Source: Alphaproteobacteria bacterium (GTDB lineage Bacteria > Pseudomonadota > Alphaproteobacteria > DSM-16000 > Inquilinaceae). From it: DNA of 64,000 nucleotides. Both the position numbers and the translations under genes were made by a program. Below, piece after piece: positions 16,214 through 25,491 of the stretch. A model generated the notes under the pieces. That model saw nothing but the letters and a program-made list of their open reading frames with translations. It was not told the DNA's origin and searched no databases. How positions within the stretch are numbered: the first letter of the stretch is position 1; each line of letters starts with the position of its first letter. Location: NCBI GenBank assembly GCA_028281925.1, contig JANQIX010000080.1, forward strand, positions 21,505 through 85,504, in the 5' to 3' direction.

Positions 16214-17401
16214 TCAGCGGACACCCCGGCCGATGAGCTGCCAGCGGGCAAGGACCGCGGCCAGCGAGACAGCGAGAACGGCCGCGGCCATGGGCACGGC
16301 CGTACCATCGGTCAGGTGGCCGACGACAATGCCGACACCCGCGGCCAGCGACATCTGAGCGAAGCCCAGCAGGGAAGACGCCAGGCCGGCCATGGTGGGG
16401 TAGGGGCCGATCGCCCCGGCCATGGCATTCGGCAGCGTGAGTCCGGCGCCGACCATGAAGACGAAGAACGGCCCCACGACCGCCGGAACCGTCAGCCAGC
16501 CCGCAGCGGCGCAAGCCAGCATCACCATGCCGCCGCCGGCTGACGTGGCAACGCCGGCGAAGATCATGCGGTCGATGCCGAGCTTCAGCGTCAGGCGGCC
16601 GGAGGCGAAGGTGCCGACCATGTAGCCGCAGACGATGGCGGCGAAGCAGAGGCCATAGGCGTCCGGCGTCAGGCCCATGCCGTCGATGAAGACGAAGGAC
16701 GAGCCGGAGATGAAGGCGAAGATGCCGCTATAGGTAGAGGCAACGAGCAGCGCATAGCCGATGTACCGGCGGTCGCTCAGCAGGATCGCGTAGTTCACCG
16801 CAAGCCTGGCGGCCTGGGTGGCCGTCGGATCCCGATGCCGGTTGGTTTCGGCGAGCAGGGTGACGAGGCCTGCCAACAACACGAAGGCAACGACGGTAAG
16901 CGCCCAGAAATTGGCGCGCCACCCGGACCATACGGTCAGGTAGCCGCCCAGGATCGGGCCGATTGCGGGGGCGAGCGCCATGGCCATCGCCATGTAGGCC
17001 AGCACCTTGGCGGCACGCTCGCGGCCGTAGACATCGCGCACGATGGCGCGGCCGATCACGGGTCCGGCGCAGGCACCGACGGCCTGGATGAAGCGAAAGG
17101 CAATCAGCATCTCGATGTTCGTCGCCATTGCACAGGCAATGCTGGCGGCGAGGTAGAGGGCCACCCCGCCGATCAGCACCGGCCGGCGCCCGAACCGGTC
17201 GCTCAGCGGCCCATAGATCAGCTGGCTGACCGCGAAACCGGCGAGGAAGACGCTGAGCGTGAGCTGCACAGTCGGCGCATCGCTGCCCAGCGATTCGGTC
17301 AGCTTCGGTAGTGACGGCAGGTACAGGTCCGTGGATAGGGGGCCGAGCGCGACCAGTCCGGTCAGCAGCGCGCCGACGATGACGCTTTCGGGGCGGGGCA
17401 T
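16214..17401 (-). CDS. MFS drug-resistance transporter, Bcr/CflA type (copy 1)
   Basis: A 395-residue protein with twelve hydrophobic segments. The Bcr/CflA hallmark LSTDLYLPSLPKL lies in TM1, followed by the MFS motif A GPLSDRFGRRPVLI and the TM5 antiporter-type stretch (GACAGPVIGRAIVRDVYGRERAA read in parts). It probably exports drugs or small metabolites by proton antiport. It lies 12 bases after the YgjP-like gene and is clearly related to the MFS gene at 18096-19337. Confidence 0.9.
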   Translation of the reverse strand: MPRPESVIVGALLTGLVALGPLSTDLYLPSLPKLTESLGSDAPTVQLTLSVFLAGFAVSQLIYGPLSDRFGRRPVLIGGVALYLAASIACAMATNIEMLIAFRFIQAVGACAGPVIGRAIVRDVYGRERAAKVLAYMAMAMALAPAIGPILGGYLTVWSGWRANFWALTVVAFVLLAGLVTLLAETNRHRDPTATQAARLAVNYAILLSDRRYIGYALLVASTYSGIFAFISGSSFVFIDGMGLTPDAYGLCFAAIVCGYMVGTFASGRLTLKLGIDRMIFAGVATSAGGGMVMLACAAAGWLTVPAVVGPFFVFMVGAGLTLPNAMAGAIGPYPTMAGLASSLLGFAQMSLAAGVGIVVGHLTDGTAVPMAAAVLAVSLAAVLARWQLIGRGVR

Positions 17402-17413
17402 TGGCGGGGGCGG

Positions 17414-18106
17414 TTATCCGAAGCGGTGCAGGCTGGCGCCGTGCGTCTTCAGCCATGCCCGCGCCGGCTCCAGCGCTGGATCCAGGCGTCGCACCACGGC
17501 CCAGAACCTTGGGCTGTGATTGGGTTCCAAGAGATGGGCCACCTCGTGCGCCGCGACATAGTGAAGAACGGGCTCCGGCGCCATGATCAGTCGCCAGCAA
17601 AAGTTCAGCCGACCTGTACGTGAGCAGCTTCCCCAGCGGCTGCGTGTGTCGCGTACACCCACATGCGCGACGCGTACGTCCAGCCGATTGGCGAGCTGGG
17701 CTGACCGCGCGCCGAGCTCTCGCCGCGCCTCGCGCTTCAGATGATCCGTGATCCGCCGCGCCAGATGCTCCGGCCCACCGCCAACCGTCAGCCTTCCGTC
17801 TTGCCGCCGCACACCGGCGCGGGCCTCTGGTTGATGGTGGATCTGATGCGGCTCGCCCAGGATCGGGATGACGGCGCCGTGGGCGAACGGAACCCGCGGC
17901 GGCAGGCACTCCAGGCGACGCTTCGCCCACCCCGCATTGCCCGACAGAAACTGGGCGACATCGGCGGTGCGCACTTTGGGCGGAACGACGACCCTGAACT
18001 GGCCGGCGCCGATATCGAGCCGCAGCGACATTCGCCGCGCCCGAGCATCCCGGCGCAGCACCACCGGCAGATCAATCCCGGGAATCGAGTAGGCTTCATC
18101 TGCCAT
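17414..18106 (-). CDS. YgjP-like (DUF45) zinc metallopeptidase
   Basis: The zinc-binding motif is intact: HEVAHLLEPNHSPRFW has HExxH-like HEVAH plus the third ligand in NHSPRFW, preceded by the DTRSRWGSCS signature of the YgjP/SprT-like family. The N-terminal half is a beta-rich domain. The start at 18106 (MADEAYSIPG) overlaps the upstream MFS stop by eleven bases; an ATG at 18130 would add eight residues. The family is thought to act on protein substrates, but its bacterial role is poorly known. It sits between two paralogous MFS exporters. Confidence 0.88.
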   Translation of the reverse strand: MADEAYSIPGIDLPVVLRRDARARRMSLRLDIGAGQFRVVVPPKVRTADVAQFLSGNAGWAKRRLECLPPRVPFAHGAVIPILGEPHQIHHQPEARAGVRRQDGRLTVGGGPEHLARRITDHLKREARRELGARSAQLANRLDVRVAHVGVRDTRSRWGSCSRTGRLNFCWRLIMAPEPVLHYVAAHEVAHLLEPNHSPRFWAVVRRLDPALEPARAWLKTHGASLHRFG

Positions 18107-19337
18107 TGGGTCGGTCGCTTTCTTCGACACCCGCGTCTTGTGTGCCGGCCGTCGATCCGGTCAGCAGGGCGAATGCAGCAACGCCGACGATGCCGACCGC
18201 GGTCGGTGCAACCGCCAGGGCCAGCGGCGTGCCGTCTTCCAACGCTGCCACCAGCAGGGTTCCAGCCGCACCCGTGCCGATCTGCAGGAAGCCGACCAGG
18301 GCCGACGCGGCGCCGGCGCGGTCCGGGAACGGTGCCATCGCCTTGGCGAGGCCGTTCGGCAATACCAGTCCCATCCCGATCATCCAGATACACATGGGCA
18401 GCACCACGGGCACGACACCAACCCAGCCGGAGGCCAGCGAGGCCGTCAGGCCCGTTCCGCCGGCAAGGATCGCCAGGGCACCGGCGCGCAGCAGTCGATC
18501 GGGTCCCGTGCGGCCGACGATCCGGTTGGTCAGGATCGAGCCGCCGAAATACGATCCGGAGATGCTGAGCGCCACCCATCCGTACGCCACGGGACTCAAG
18601 CCGACAAGGTCGATCAGGACGAACGGCGCCGCAGCCACGAAGGTCAGCAGACCGCCGATCGCACAGGCGAGAAGGGCCGTCGGCCCGAGGAAACGGCGGT
18701 CGCTCAGTAGGTCCACGTATCCCTTGGCGATCGCGCGTGGGGCGATCGGGCGCGCAGCCTTGCCCGCATTGGTCTCCCGAACCAGCCAGAGCGTCCCGAT
18801 CAGAAGCGCAAGGCCGAATGCGGCCTGAGCGAGAAAGATCGACCGCCAGCCCGTCCAGCCCTGCATATAGCCGCCCAAGAGCGGCCCGATCGCGGGCACG
18901 ACGGCAATCGCGAGGCCGATCAGGGCATAGACGCGGGCCGACGCCGCCTCTGCGAACTGATCGCGCACGATGGCGCGGGCCATGGCCGGCCCGGCGCAGG
19001 CGCCCAATGCCTGTACGAACCGCGTGGCCATCAGCCCCCAGATGCCGGTTACGGCCCCGGCGGCGGTGCTGGCCACGGTGTAGACGATCAGCCCGACGAT
19101 CAGGACGGGACGCCGCCCGAACCGATCGCTGACCGGACCATAGACAAGCTGGGCCGATGCAAAGGCGACGAGATAGACCGTGAGCGTAAGCTGAACCAAG
19201 CTCGCCGACGTCTCGAGCTTCGACGCCAAGGCCGGCATGGCCGGGGTGTACATCGACATTGTCAGCGGGCCGAGGGCCACGAAGCAGGTCGCCATCAGGG
19301 CGACCCGCGCTTCCCCTGGCGCCGCGTTGGTGGTCAA
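18096..19337 (-). CDS. MFS drug-resistance transporter, Bcr/CflA type (copy 2)
   Basis: A 413-residue protein with twelve predicted helices, TM1 motif LTMSMYTPAMPAL, motif A GPVSDRFGRRPVLI and the TM5 stretch GACAGPAMARAIVRDQFAE. The parallel order of motifs with the 16214-17401 protein indicates an old tandem duplication. The start is five bases from the glycerophosphodiesterase stop. A drug or siderophore-like substrate is possible; none is identified. Confidence 0.9.
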   Translation of the reverse strand: MTTNAAPGEARVALMATCFVALGPLTMSMYTPAMPALASKLETSASLVQLTLTVYLVAFASAQLVYGPVSDRFGRRPVLIVGLIVYTVASTAAGAVTGIWGLMATRFVQALGACAGPAMARAIVRDQFAEAASARVYALIGLAIAVVPAIGPLLGGYMQGWTGWRSIFLAQAAFGLALLIGTLWLVRETNAGKAARPIAPRAIAKGYVDLLSDRRFLGPTALLACAIGGLLTFVAAAPFVLIDLVGLSPVAYGWVALSISGSYFGGSILTNRIVGRTGPDRLLRAGALAILAGGTGLTASLASGWVGVVPVVLPMCIWMIGMGLVLPNGLAKAMAPFPDRAGAASALVGFLQIGTGAAGTLLVAALEDGTPLALAVAPTAVGIVGVAAFALLTGSTAGTQDAGVEESDRPNGR

Positions 19338-19342
19338 GGGGA

Positions 19343-20101
19343 TCAGCCCTTCGTCCGGCCGGACAGCCGCTTCAGAATCGCGTCGGGGCAGTCGGAGATG
19401 ACGGCATCCACGCCGAAGGCCAGCAGAGTGGCGGCTTCTTCGGCGTCGTTGACGGTATAGGCGAGGCAGCGCCGGCCACCGCGCTTATAGCCGGCGACGT
19501 CCACCGGCGTTGCCATGCCGGCGGCGATATTGACGGATGCGGCCGTCAGGCGGTCCGACAGCCGGTTCCAGTCGGCCAGTGCTGCGTCCAGCAGCAGCCC
19601 GCGTGGCCAGTCCGGCGCCGCGCCTTGGGCGGCCTCCAGGCTCTCGATCGCAAAGCTGGATATCAGGGGCGGCGGCGTGTCGGTCGGCCACAATCTCAGC
19701 GCCTCTGTCAGCGCGACTTCCGCCGTCTCCGTCTCCCGTCCTGGGCACGGCTTGATCTCGAGGTTCAGGGACAGGCCGCGCTCGACCATCAGGGCGATCG
19801 CCTGCCCCAGGGTCGGAATGTGTTCGCCTGCAAATCCGCGGCCGAACCAAGACCCCGCGTCCAACCGGGCGAGGTCGGCATAGTCAGTCGCAGCGACGGC
19901 GCCTTTGCCGTCCGTCGTGCGCTCCAGCGTGTCGTCGTGCATCAACACTGGCACGTTGTCCCGGCTCAGCTTGACGTCGACTTCCACCATGGCGACGCCG
20001 AGATCGGCCGCCTGTGCGATGCCGGCGAGCGTGTTCTCCGGTGCATGTGCCGCAGCGCCACGATGACCGATCACCCGTGTCGGCAGCCAGTCGGCAGTCA
20101 C
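19343..20101 (-). CDS. ugpQ: Glycerophosphodiester phosphodiesterase
   Basis: A 252-residue cytoplasmic GDPD with the catalytic motif HRGAAAHAPENT near the N-terminus, metal-binding EVDVKLS, the second catalytic His in LMHDDTLERTT, and LNLEIKP. It hydrolyses glycerophosphodiesters to glycerol 3-phosphate and an alcohol. No signal peptide is seen, so it resembles UgpQ rather than GlpQ. Its ATG overlaps the stop of the sodium channel gene by four bases. Confidence 0.92.
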   Translation of the reverse strand: MTADWLPTRVIGHRGAAAHAPENTLAGIAQAADLGVAMVEVDVKLSRDNVPVLMHDDTLERTTDGKGAVAATDYADLARLDAGSWFGRGFAGEHIPTLGQAIALMVERGLSLNLEIKPCPGRETETAEVALTEALRLWPTDTPPPLISSFAIESLEAAQGAAPDWPRGLLLDAALADWNRLSDRLTAASVNIAAGMATPVDVAGYKRGGRRCLAYTVNDAEEAATLLAFGVDAVISDCPDAILKRLSGRTKG

Positions 20102-20949
20102 GACGAACGCTCGACGGCATCCCGCAGGGCTGCGATTTCCGCGCGCAGCCCCGCCAGTTCCCGTGTCACGGCCTCTTGCTCCTGCTGCTGTGCGCGGCGG
20201 ATATCAGCTTCCTGTTCGGCTCGCTCCGCGTCGTGCTGACCCTGCATGGCGCCGACGATGATGGCAATGAACAGATTTAAGACAGCGAAGCTGGTGATCA
20301 CGATGAACGGCACGAAGAACGCCCAGGCATGGGGGAAGATCTCCATGGTCGGCCGCACGATGCCCATGGACCAGCTTTCCAGGGTCATGATCTGGAACAG
20401 CGAGTACATGGACTGCCCGATAGTGCCGAACCATTCCTGCATGTCCGGATCGGGATGCGAACCGAACAGCTTCGTCGCCATCACGGCGGAGATGTAGAAG
20501 ACGAGAAAGAGGACGGCGATGATCGAGAACATGCCCGGTATCGCCGAAAACAGCGCCTGCACCACGCGGCGCATGGTCGGCACGACGGACAAGAGCCGGA
20601 GCGCCCGCAGGATTCGCAGTGACCGAAGCACCGAAAGGTTGCCGCTAGCCGGCACCAGCGAGATGCCGACGATCACGAAGTCGAAGACATTCCAGCCTTT
20701 GGTGAAGAAGCGCAGCCGATAGGCAAAAAGTTTGATCAGCAGCTCGACGACGAAGATACCGAGTGCCGTGCGGTCGATGGCCACGAGCAGGTCGCCGGCG
20801 GCCTCCATCGCCGTCTCGCTGGTCTCAAGCCCCAGCGTGATCGCGTTGACCACGATGACTGCGGCGATTGCCTGATTGAAGCGGCTCGATTCGGCCAAGC
20901 GCCGGGCTCTGCCGCGCAGGCCTTCGTTGGCTGTGGAAACTGTGCTCAT
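20098..20949 (-). CDS. Bacterial voltage-gated sodium channel (NaChBac/NavAb type)
   Basis: A 283-residue single six-helix channel subunit. The S4 voltage sensor has regularly spaced arginines (R109, R112, R115, R118 in RSLRILRALRLL). The pore loop contains the selectivity filter TLESWS (residues 189-194), identical to the sodium-selective NavAb filter. S6 (VLNLFIAIIVGAM) leads into a C-terminal coiled coil rich in Gln, Glu and Ala (about 240-283) that would tetramerise the channel. It is translationally coupled to the GDPD gene, an unusual partner. The family works in motility, pH or sodium homeostasis. Confidence 0.95.
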   Translation of the reverse strand: MSTVSTANEGLRGRARRLAESSRFNQAIAAVIVVNAITLGLETSETAMEAAGDLLVAIDRTALGIFVVELLIKLFAYRLRFFTKGWNVFDFVIVGISLVPASGNLSVLRSLRILRALRLLSVVPTMRRVVQALFSAIPGMFSIIAVLFLVFYISAVMATKLFGSHPDPDMQEWFGTIGQSMYSLFQIMTLESWSMGIVRPTMEIFPHAWAFFVPFIVITSFAVLNLFIAIIVGAMQGQHDAERAEQEADIRRAQQQEQEAVTRELAGLRAEIAALRDAVERSS

Positions 20950-21050
20950 GGCCTCTGGAACTGACGGGACAACCAGCGGCTTAGCTAAGCGACGCGGGCC
21001 GTCCCGGCAAGAGAGTGCTTGCTCTCCGCGCGACAGTGTGTTGTCGCGGC

Positions 21051-21824
21051 TCAGTCGAGAGTGAGCACCCGGCTCTGGCGCTGGCCGTCGCGGTCGACGA
21101 CGATGGGGATCGCCTTGCTGTCGCCGGGCGGGATCATCTCGCCGGCCAGCGTGTCCGGGTCCAGCGGCCGGCCGTCGATCTCAAGTATGATGTCGCCTTC
21201 GCGCAAGTCGGCGCGGGCAGCGGGCGACCCATCGACCACGGCCGTGATCACGGCACCGTCCTTGTTGGCCAGACGTCCCTGTTCCTCGTCGGTCAGCTCT
21301 CGCACGAAGATGCCAAGCCCGCCGGGCAAGATCGGCGCATAGTAGACCGCGACCTGGCGGAAATGCTGTTCCGCATAGGGCACGTAGGTGACGCGCGGGC
21401 CATAGAAGGGCAGGCCGGTGCGGCATCCGCGGAAGCCGCCATAGCCGTACCGCCAGGGATAGAAGCCGGTAAAGCTGCGCGTGAAGACCGGCCGCAGGCC
21501 GGTAAAGGTGCCAAGATCCTCTCGGTAGACCAGAACGCGGTTGGCGCCGATCTCCCCGGCGAGGTCGCGCGCCTGGCCCTCGGGCTCAAGCCGCCCCTCA
21601 AATTCGGAGTAGCCGACGGCGTCGTAGCCCTGGCTGCGCATGGACTGGAGGTCGAATTCCATTTCCGTGCCCTCCAGGATCAGGGCCGGCTCAGCGCTTT
21701 CAGCCAAATAGGGCTGCCGTTCTGCAAGGTCTTCGGACGGCGTGAAGGTCCGGCTGTACGAGTTGGTCAGGCAGCCGGCGGCCAGTGTGCCGACCGCTGC
21801 GAGTGCGACGAGCCGGATGGCCAT
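21051..21824 (-). CDS. Outer-membrane-type lipoprotein with PDZ domain
   Basis: A 257-residue protein. The signal peptide ends in a lipobox (LAAGC, Cys 18), so the mature protein is a lipoprotein. A Tyr/Gly-rich middle (FYPWRYGYGGFRG) is followed by a C-terminal PDZ-like domain (GAVITAVVDGSPAARADLREGDIILEIDGR, read in parts). There is no protease triad, so a binding or scaffold role is likely. AGGAGGG lies just before the ATG. Its stop is about 100 bases from the sodium channel start. Confidence 0.83.
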   Translation of the reverse strand: MAIRLVALAAVGTLAAGCLTNSYSRTFTPSEDLAERQPYLAESAEPALILEGTEMEFDLQSMRSQGYDAVGYSEFEGRLEPEGQARDLAGEIGANRVLVYREDLGTFTGLRPVFTRSFTGFYPWRYGYGGFRGCRTGLPFYGPRVTYVPYAEQHFRQVAVYYAPILPGGLGIFVRELTDEEQGRLANKDGAVITAVVDGSPAARADLREGDIILEIDGRPLDPDTLAGEMIPPGDSKAIPIVVDRDGQRQSRVLTLD

Positions 21825-21940
21825 GGTGTCCCTCCTGTCCTTGGCCCATTACCCATTCGACCCACCGATTTATGGTGAAGTTGCGGCCTTGGGTGCGGCT
21901 TGGCTGGCGCCGGATGCCGCACCCGTGGCCGGATCTAAGG

Positions 21941-24900
21941 TCAGGCGGCCTTTCGGAACGCTTCGGCCCCACTGGTCGACGGGCTGCCGGCAGGGGTATC
22001 GGCGCTCAGCGCGCGGGTCAGTCCGGCATAGTCCGTCTTGCCCGTGCCCAGCACCGGGATCGCCGGCAAGACAGTGACGGTTCGTGGCACCATCAGCTCG
22101 GGAACGCCGGACGACTGGGCTGCGGCGATCAGGGCCGCCCGGTCGGCACCGACCTGATCGGTGGCCAGCACGATGCGCTCACCCTTACGGCCATCCGGCA
22201 GGGCGACGGCAGCATGGCGGGCCTCAGGCCAGGCCTTGGCCGCCAGCGCCTCGACCGCTCCCAGCGACACCATCTCGCCGGCGATCTTGGCAAAGCGCTT
22301 GGCCCGGCCGGCGATGGTGACGAAGCCTTCGCCGTCGATGGTGACGATGTCGCCCGTGTCGTGCCAGCCGTCGGCGGGCGGAACGATCCGGCCGTCCCCG
22401 TCCGGCAGCAGGTAGCCGGCCATGACGTTCGGCCCCCTGAGGTACAGCCGGCCGCCGGCGTCGATGCCGGGCACCGGCTCCAGCCGCGCCTCGACGCCCG
22501 GCACCAGCCGGCCGACCGTGCCGGGGCGCAGATGCATGGGCGTGTTCACGGCGGCGACCGGTGCAGTCTCCGTCAACCCATAGCCTTCGAGAATGCGCAC
22601 GCCGAACTTCTCCAGCCACAGCGACCGCGTATCCTCCCGCAGCCGCTCCGCCCCGGCGAAGACCAGGCGCACGCGGTGGAAGTCGTACCCTTCGGCAACG
22701 CGGCCATAGGCGGCCAGGAACGTGTCCGTGCCGAACAGCACGGTCGCGGACATGTCGTAGACCAGCTCCGGGATCGTGCGGTGGTGCAGCGGCGACGGAT
22801 AGAGGATGGTGCGCACACCGTGGATCAGCGGCAGCAGCAGCCCGCCGGTCAGCCCGAAGCTGTGGAAGATCGGCAGCGGGTTGAACACCACGTCGTCCTC
22901 TTGGAAGGGGACACGAGCCGCCACTTGGTGCGTGTTGGCCAGCAGGTTGCGGTGGCTCAACACCACGCCCTTCGGCTTGCCCTCGGTGCCCGAGGTGAAC
23001 AGGATCGCCGCCGGTGCGTCGGGATCGGGCCGATGCAGGGCAAGCCGGCTGCCGGGCAGTATCTTGGCCCGCAGCAGGGCGCCTAGCCGGTCCATCCGGC
23101 CGATCGACTGCGCCAGATCCTCCAGATAGACGATTTCCACGCCATCCGCCAAACCGGCCACCAGGTCGCGCAGCCCGGCCGCGGCCACGAACCGCCGCGA
23201 GGTGATCACCCGGCGCAGATCCGCCGTGGCGCACGCGCTCTTCAGCGCCGCCAGCCCGGCGGTGAAGTTCAGCATCGCCGGAACACGGCCGGCCGCCTGC
23301 AGGGCCATGAAGGCGATGGCGGCGCCGGCACTGGTGGGCAGCATCACACCGACGCGCGCGTCCTTCCCGGTCATGGCCGCAAGCCTCTTGCCGAGGGCCA
23401 GGGATCCGGCGATCAGGCGGTCGTAGGTGTAGGCCTTGCGGTCCACCGCATCGTTCAGGATAACCGTGCTTCCGCCATTGGCCCGGCGCGCTTCCAAGAG
23501 AGCGTCGAACACGGTTGCCGGCGTATCCTTGGCCCGGAACTGGGCCTCGCTCAGCGCATCGTAGAGCTCCAGAGCCTGGCGCTGTCGGGCCTCACTGCGT
23601 GGGCCAGACTGGGCCGGCAACTCGCGAGGCGGCAGCACCGTGATGGTCATCCGCGGGAACCAGCGCGTGCGGCGCCTGTGCTCGATCTGCGTCCAGGGCA
23701 GGTGTTCCACGCCGTCCAGATGGACCGGGATGATCGGTGCCCCGGTCTTCGCGGCCACCAGGCCGGGACCGTCATAGATCTTCATGATCTTGCCGGTGCG
23801 GGTCAGCCGGCCTTCGGGGAAGATCACGCAGCGCCGGCCCTCGCGCACGGCCTTCACCAACGTCTTGGTCGCCAGCGGATTGGTGGGATCGATCTCCACC
23901 GTATCGACCAGCGCCAGGATCGGGCGCGCCCACCAGCGCTTGGCGATGAAGGTGTTCACGGCGAAGACCGGGTCGCCAGGCATCACCGCGCCCAGGATCA
24001 CGCCGTCGAGATATGAGACGTGGTTGGGAACGATCACGGCGGCCTCTGGCGCATTCAGCAGGTGCTCCAGACCGCGCACGCGCACACGGAACACCAGGCG
24101 GATCAGCGGCCTCATCACCATCCGGCCGAGCGTGTGCCGGAACCAGTAGCCCAGCACCAGTGCCACGCCCAGATTGGCGATGCCGGCGATCAGGTAGATG
24201 TCGGCCGCCGTCAGGCCGATCTCCAGAAGACCTGCGGCCAGGGCAAGCGCAGCCAGCATGCCGCCGGCGTTGATGATGCTGCCCGCAGCCATGACGCGCG
24301 ACCGCCGGGTGACCCGCGTGCGGTCTTGAATGACGGCGTAGAAGGGCACCACATAGACGCCGCCGGCCATCGCGATCACGAACAGGTCGACCAGCACCCG
24401 CCAGTTGGCGGCGGTAGACAGGAACGCTCCGACGCTCAGAAGCCCGCCATCGGTCGGGACCGCGGCCCCGGCGGCGAAAAACAGGTCGATGGTGGCGACC
24501 GTGATCACGAGGCCGGCGATGGGGGCCAGACGCGGCGAGATCTCGTCGCCCAAAAGCTTCTGGCAGAGGATCGAGCCGGCACCGACGCCGATCGCGAAGA
24601 CGGTGAGGAACAGCGTCACCACCTGCTCGCCCGCGCCCAGAACGGACTGGGCGAAGCCTGGGAACTGGGTGACGAAGGTGGCTCCCATGATCTGGAACCA
24701 GGCAACCGCCAGGGTGGACAGCAGCACGACCCGATCGGCGGCGGCATAGCGCACAATGGTGCCGGTTGCGCGCGCCAGATTGAGGTCGATCTTCAGGTCC
24801 GGCCGGCGCGGCGTCGACCGCGGAATGGCGCGGCTGACGGCATAGCCGGCGAGGCCCACCGTCAGCGCCGCCGCCGCAACCCAGACGGGTCCGCCATCCA

Positions 24901-25408
24901 TGGCGATCATCAGTCCGCCGGCGATGGTGCCGCCCAGCACCGCCAGATAGATGCCGGCTTCCATCAGCGCGTTGCCGGCGATCAGCTCGTCATGGTCCAG
25001 CACCTCGGGCATCAGCGCATATTTGGTTGGCCCGAAGATCGCCGACTGCAGGCCCATCAGGAACAGGGCTGCGAACAGAGTCGGCAGATGGTGGAAGATC
25101 AGCCCGGCTGCGGCCAGGCCCATGATGCCGATTTCGGCCAGCTTCAAGAGACGCAAGATGGCCGTCTTCTCGAACTTGTCGGCCAGCTGCCCGCCCAGTG
25201 CCGAGAACAGGAAGAAGGGCAGGATGAAGACGGCGCCGCCGATCGTTACCAACACCGGCCCGTTCGTGCCGCCAGCAGCGGCGATGCCGAACAGGATCAG
25301 CACCTGGGCGGCGATCTTGAACAGGTTGTCGTTGAACGCGCCGAGAACCTGCGTGACCAGCAGCGGCGTGAACCGTCGCGTGCGGAGCAGTGTGGTCGGT
25401 GTCGTCAT
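21941..25408 (-). CDS. aas: Fused lysophospholipid transporter / acyltransferase / acyl-ACP synthetase (LplT-Aas)
   Basis: A 1155-residue three-part protein. Residues 1 to about 410 are an MFS/LplT-type flippase (TRRFTPLLVTQVLGAFNDNL at the start of TM1, and EVLDHDELIAGNALMEA). About 430-610 is a PlsC acyltransferase with HX4D in NHVSYLD and the substrate motif FPEGRL. From about 630 to the end is an AMP-binding synthetase with FTSGTEGKPKG and YGLTETAP. Together they would import and re-acylate lysophosphatidylethanolamine. In E. coli LplT and Aas are separate. The start at 25408 keeps the normal LplT N-terminus. An operator-promoter lies at 25439-25482. Confidence 0.93.
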   Translation of the reverse strand: MTTPTTLLRTRRFTPLLVTQVLGAFNDNLFKIAAQVLILFGIAAAGGTNGPVLVTIGGAVFILPFFLFSALGGQLADKFEKTAILRLLKLAEIGIMGLAAAGLIFHHLPTLFAALFLMGLQSAIFGPTKYALMPEVLDHDELIAGNALMEAGIYLAVLGGTIAGGLMIAMDGGPVWVAAAALTVGLAGYAVSRAIPRSTPRRPDLKIDLNLARATGTIVRYAAADRVVLLSTLAVAWFQIMGATFVTQFPGFAQSVLGAGEQVVTLFLTVFAIGVGAGSILCQKLLGDEISPRLAPIAGLVITVATIDLFFAAGAAVPTDGGLLSVGAFLSTAANWRVLVDLFVIAMAGGVYVVPFYAVIQDRTRVTRRSRVMAAGSIINAGGMLAALALAAGLLEIGLTAADIYLIAGIANLGVALVLGYWFRHTLGRMVMRPLIRLVFRVRVRGLEHLLNAPEAAVIVPNHVSYLDGVILGAVMPGDPVFAVNTFIAKRWWARPILALVDTVEIDPTNPLATKTLVKAVREGRRCVIFPEGRLTRTGKIMKIYDGPGLVAAKTGAPIIPVHLDGVEHLPWTQIEHRRRTRWFPRMTITVLPPRELPAQSGPRSEARQRQALELYDALSEAQFRAKDTPATVFDALLEARRANGGSTVILNDAVDRKAYTYDRLIAGSLALGKRLAAMTGKDARVGVMLPTSAGAAIAFMALQAAGRVPAMLNFTAGLAALKSACATADLRRVITSRRFVAAAGLRDLVAGLADGVEIVYLEDLAQSIGRMDRLGALLRAKILPGSRLALHRPDPDAPAAILFTSGTEGKPKGVVLSHRNLLANTHQVAARVPFQEDDVVFNPLPIFHSFGLTGGLLLPLIHGVRTILYPSPLHHRTIPELVYDMSATVLFGTDTFLAAYGRVAEGYDFHRVRLVFAGAERLREDTRSLWLEKFGVRILEGYGLTETAPVAAVNTPMHLRPGTVGRLVPGVEARLEPVPGIDAGGRLYLRGPNVMAGYLLPDGDGRIVPPADGWHDTGDIVTIDGEGFVTIAGRAKRFAKIAGEMVSLGAVEALAAKAWPEARHAAVALPDGRKGERIVLATDQVGADRAALIAAAQSSGVPELMVPRTVTVLPAIPVLGTGKTDYAGLTRALSADTPAGSPSTSGAEAFRKAA

Positions 25409-25438
25409 GGCGCCAGGCCCTCTACGTGTCACAGAGAA

Positions 25439-25452
25439 TGAGCGAGCGCTCA
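25439..25452. promoter_or_regulatory. Candidate TetR-type operator downstream of -10 of LplT-Aas promoter
   Basis: TGAGCGAGCGCTCA is a 14-bp palindrome with only the two central bases unpaired. It lies right after the -10 box, where a bound repressor would block initiation. TGAGCG/CGCTCA palindromes are typical of TetR-family fatty-acid regulators. The regulator is not encoded next to it. A degenerate second copy lies at 25492-25505. Confidence 0.55.
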
Positions 25453-25453
25453 C

Positions 25454-25482
25454 TTATATGCTGTCTGCCAGAGTGGAGTCAA
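25454..25482 (-). promoter_or_regulatory. Sigma-70-like promoter of the LplT-Aas gene
   Basis: On the minus strand TTGACT (25477-25482) and ATATAA (25454-25459) are separated by 17 bases, a near-consensus promoter about 45-75 bases before the start. The region is markedly AT-richer than its surroundings. It is flanked by two TGAG/CTCA-type palindromes. Confidence 0.65.
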
Positions 25483-25491
25483 CATGAAATG

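Noticed and set aside
24020..25441. A 473-residue plus-strand open frame antisense to the LplT-Aas gene
   Set aside because: The composition is typical of antisense reading in GC-rich DNA and it carries no domain.
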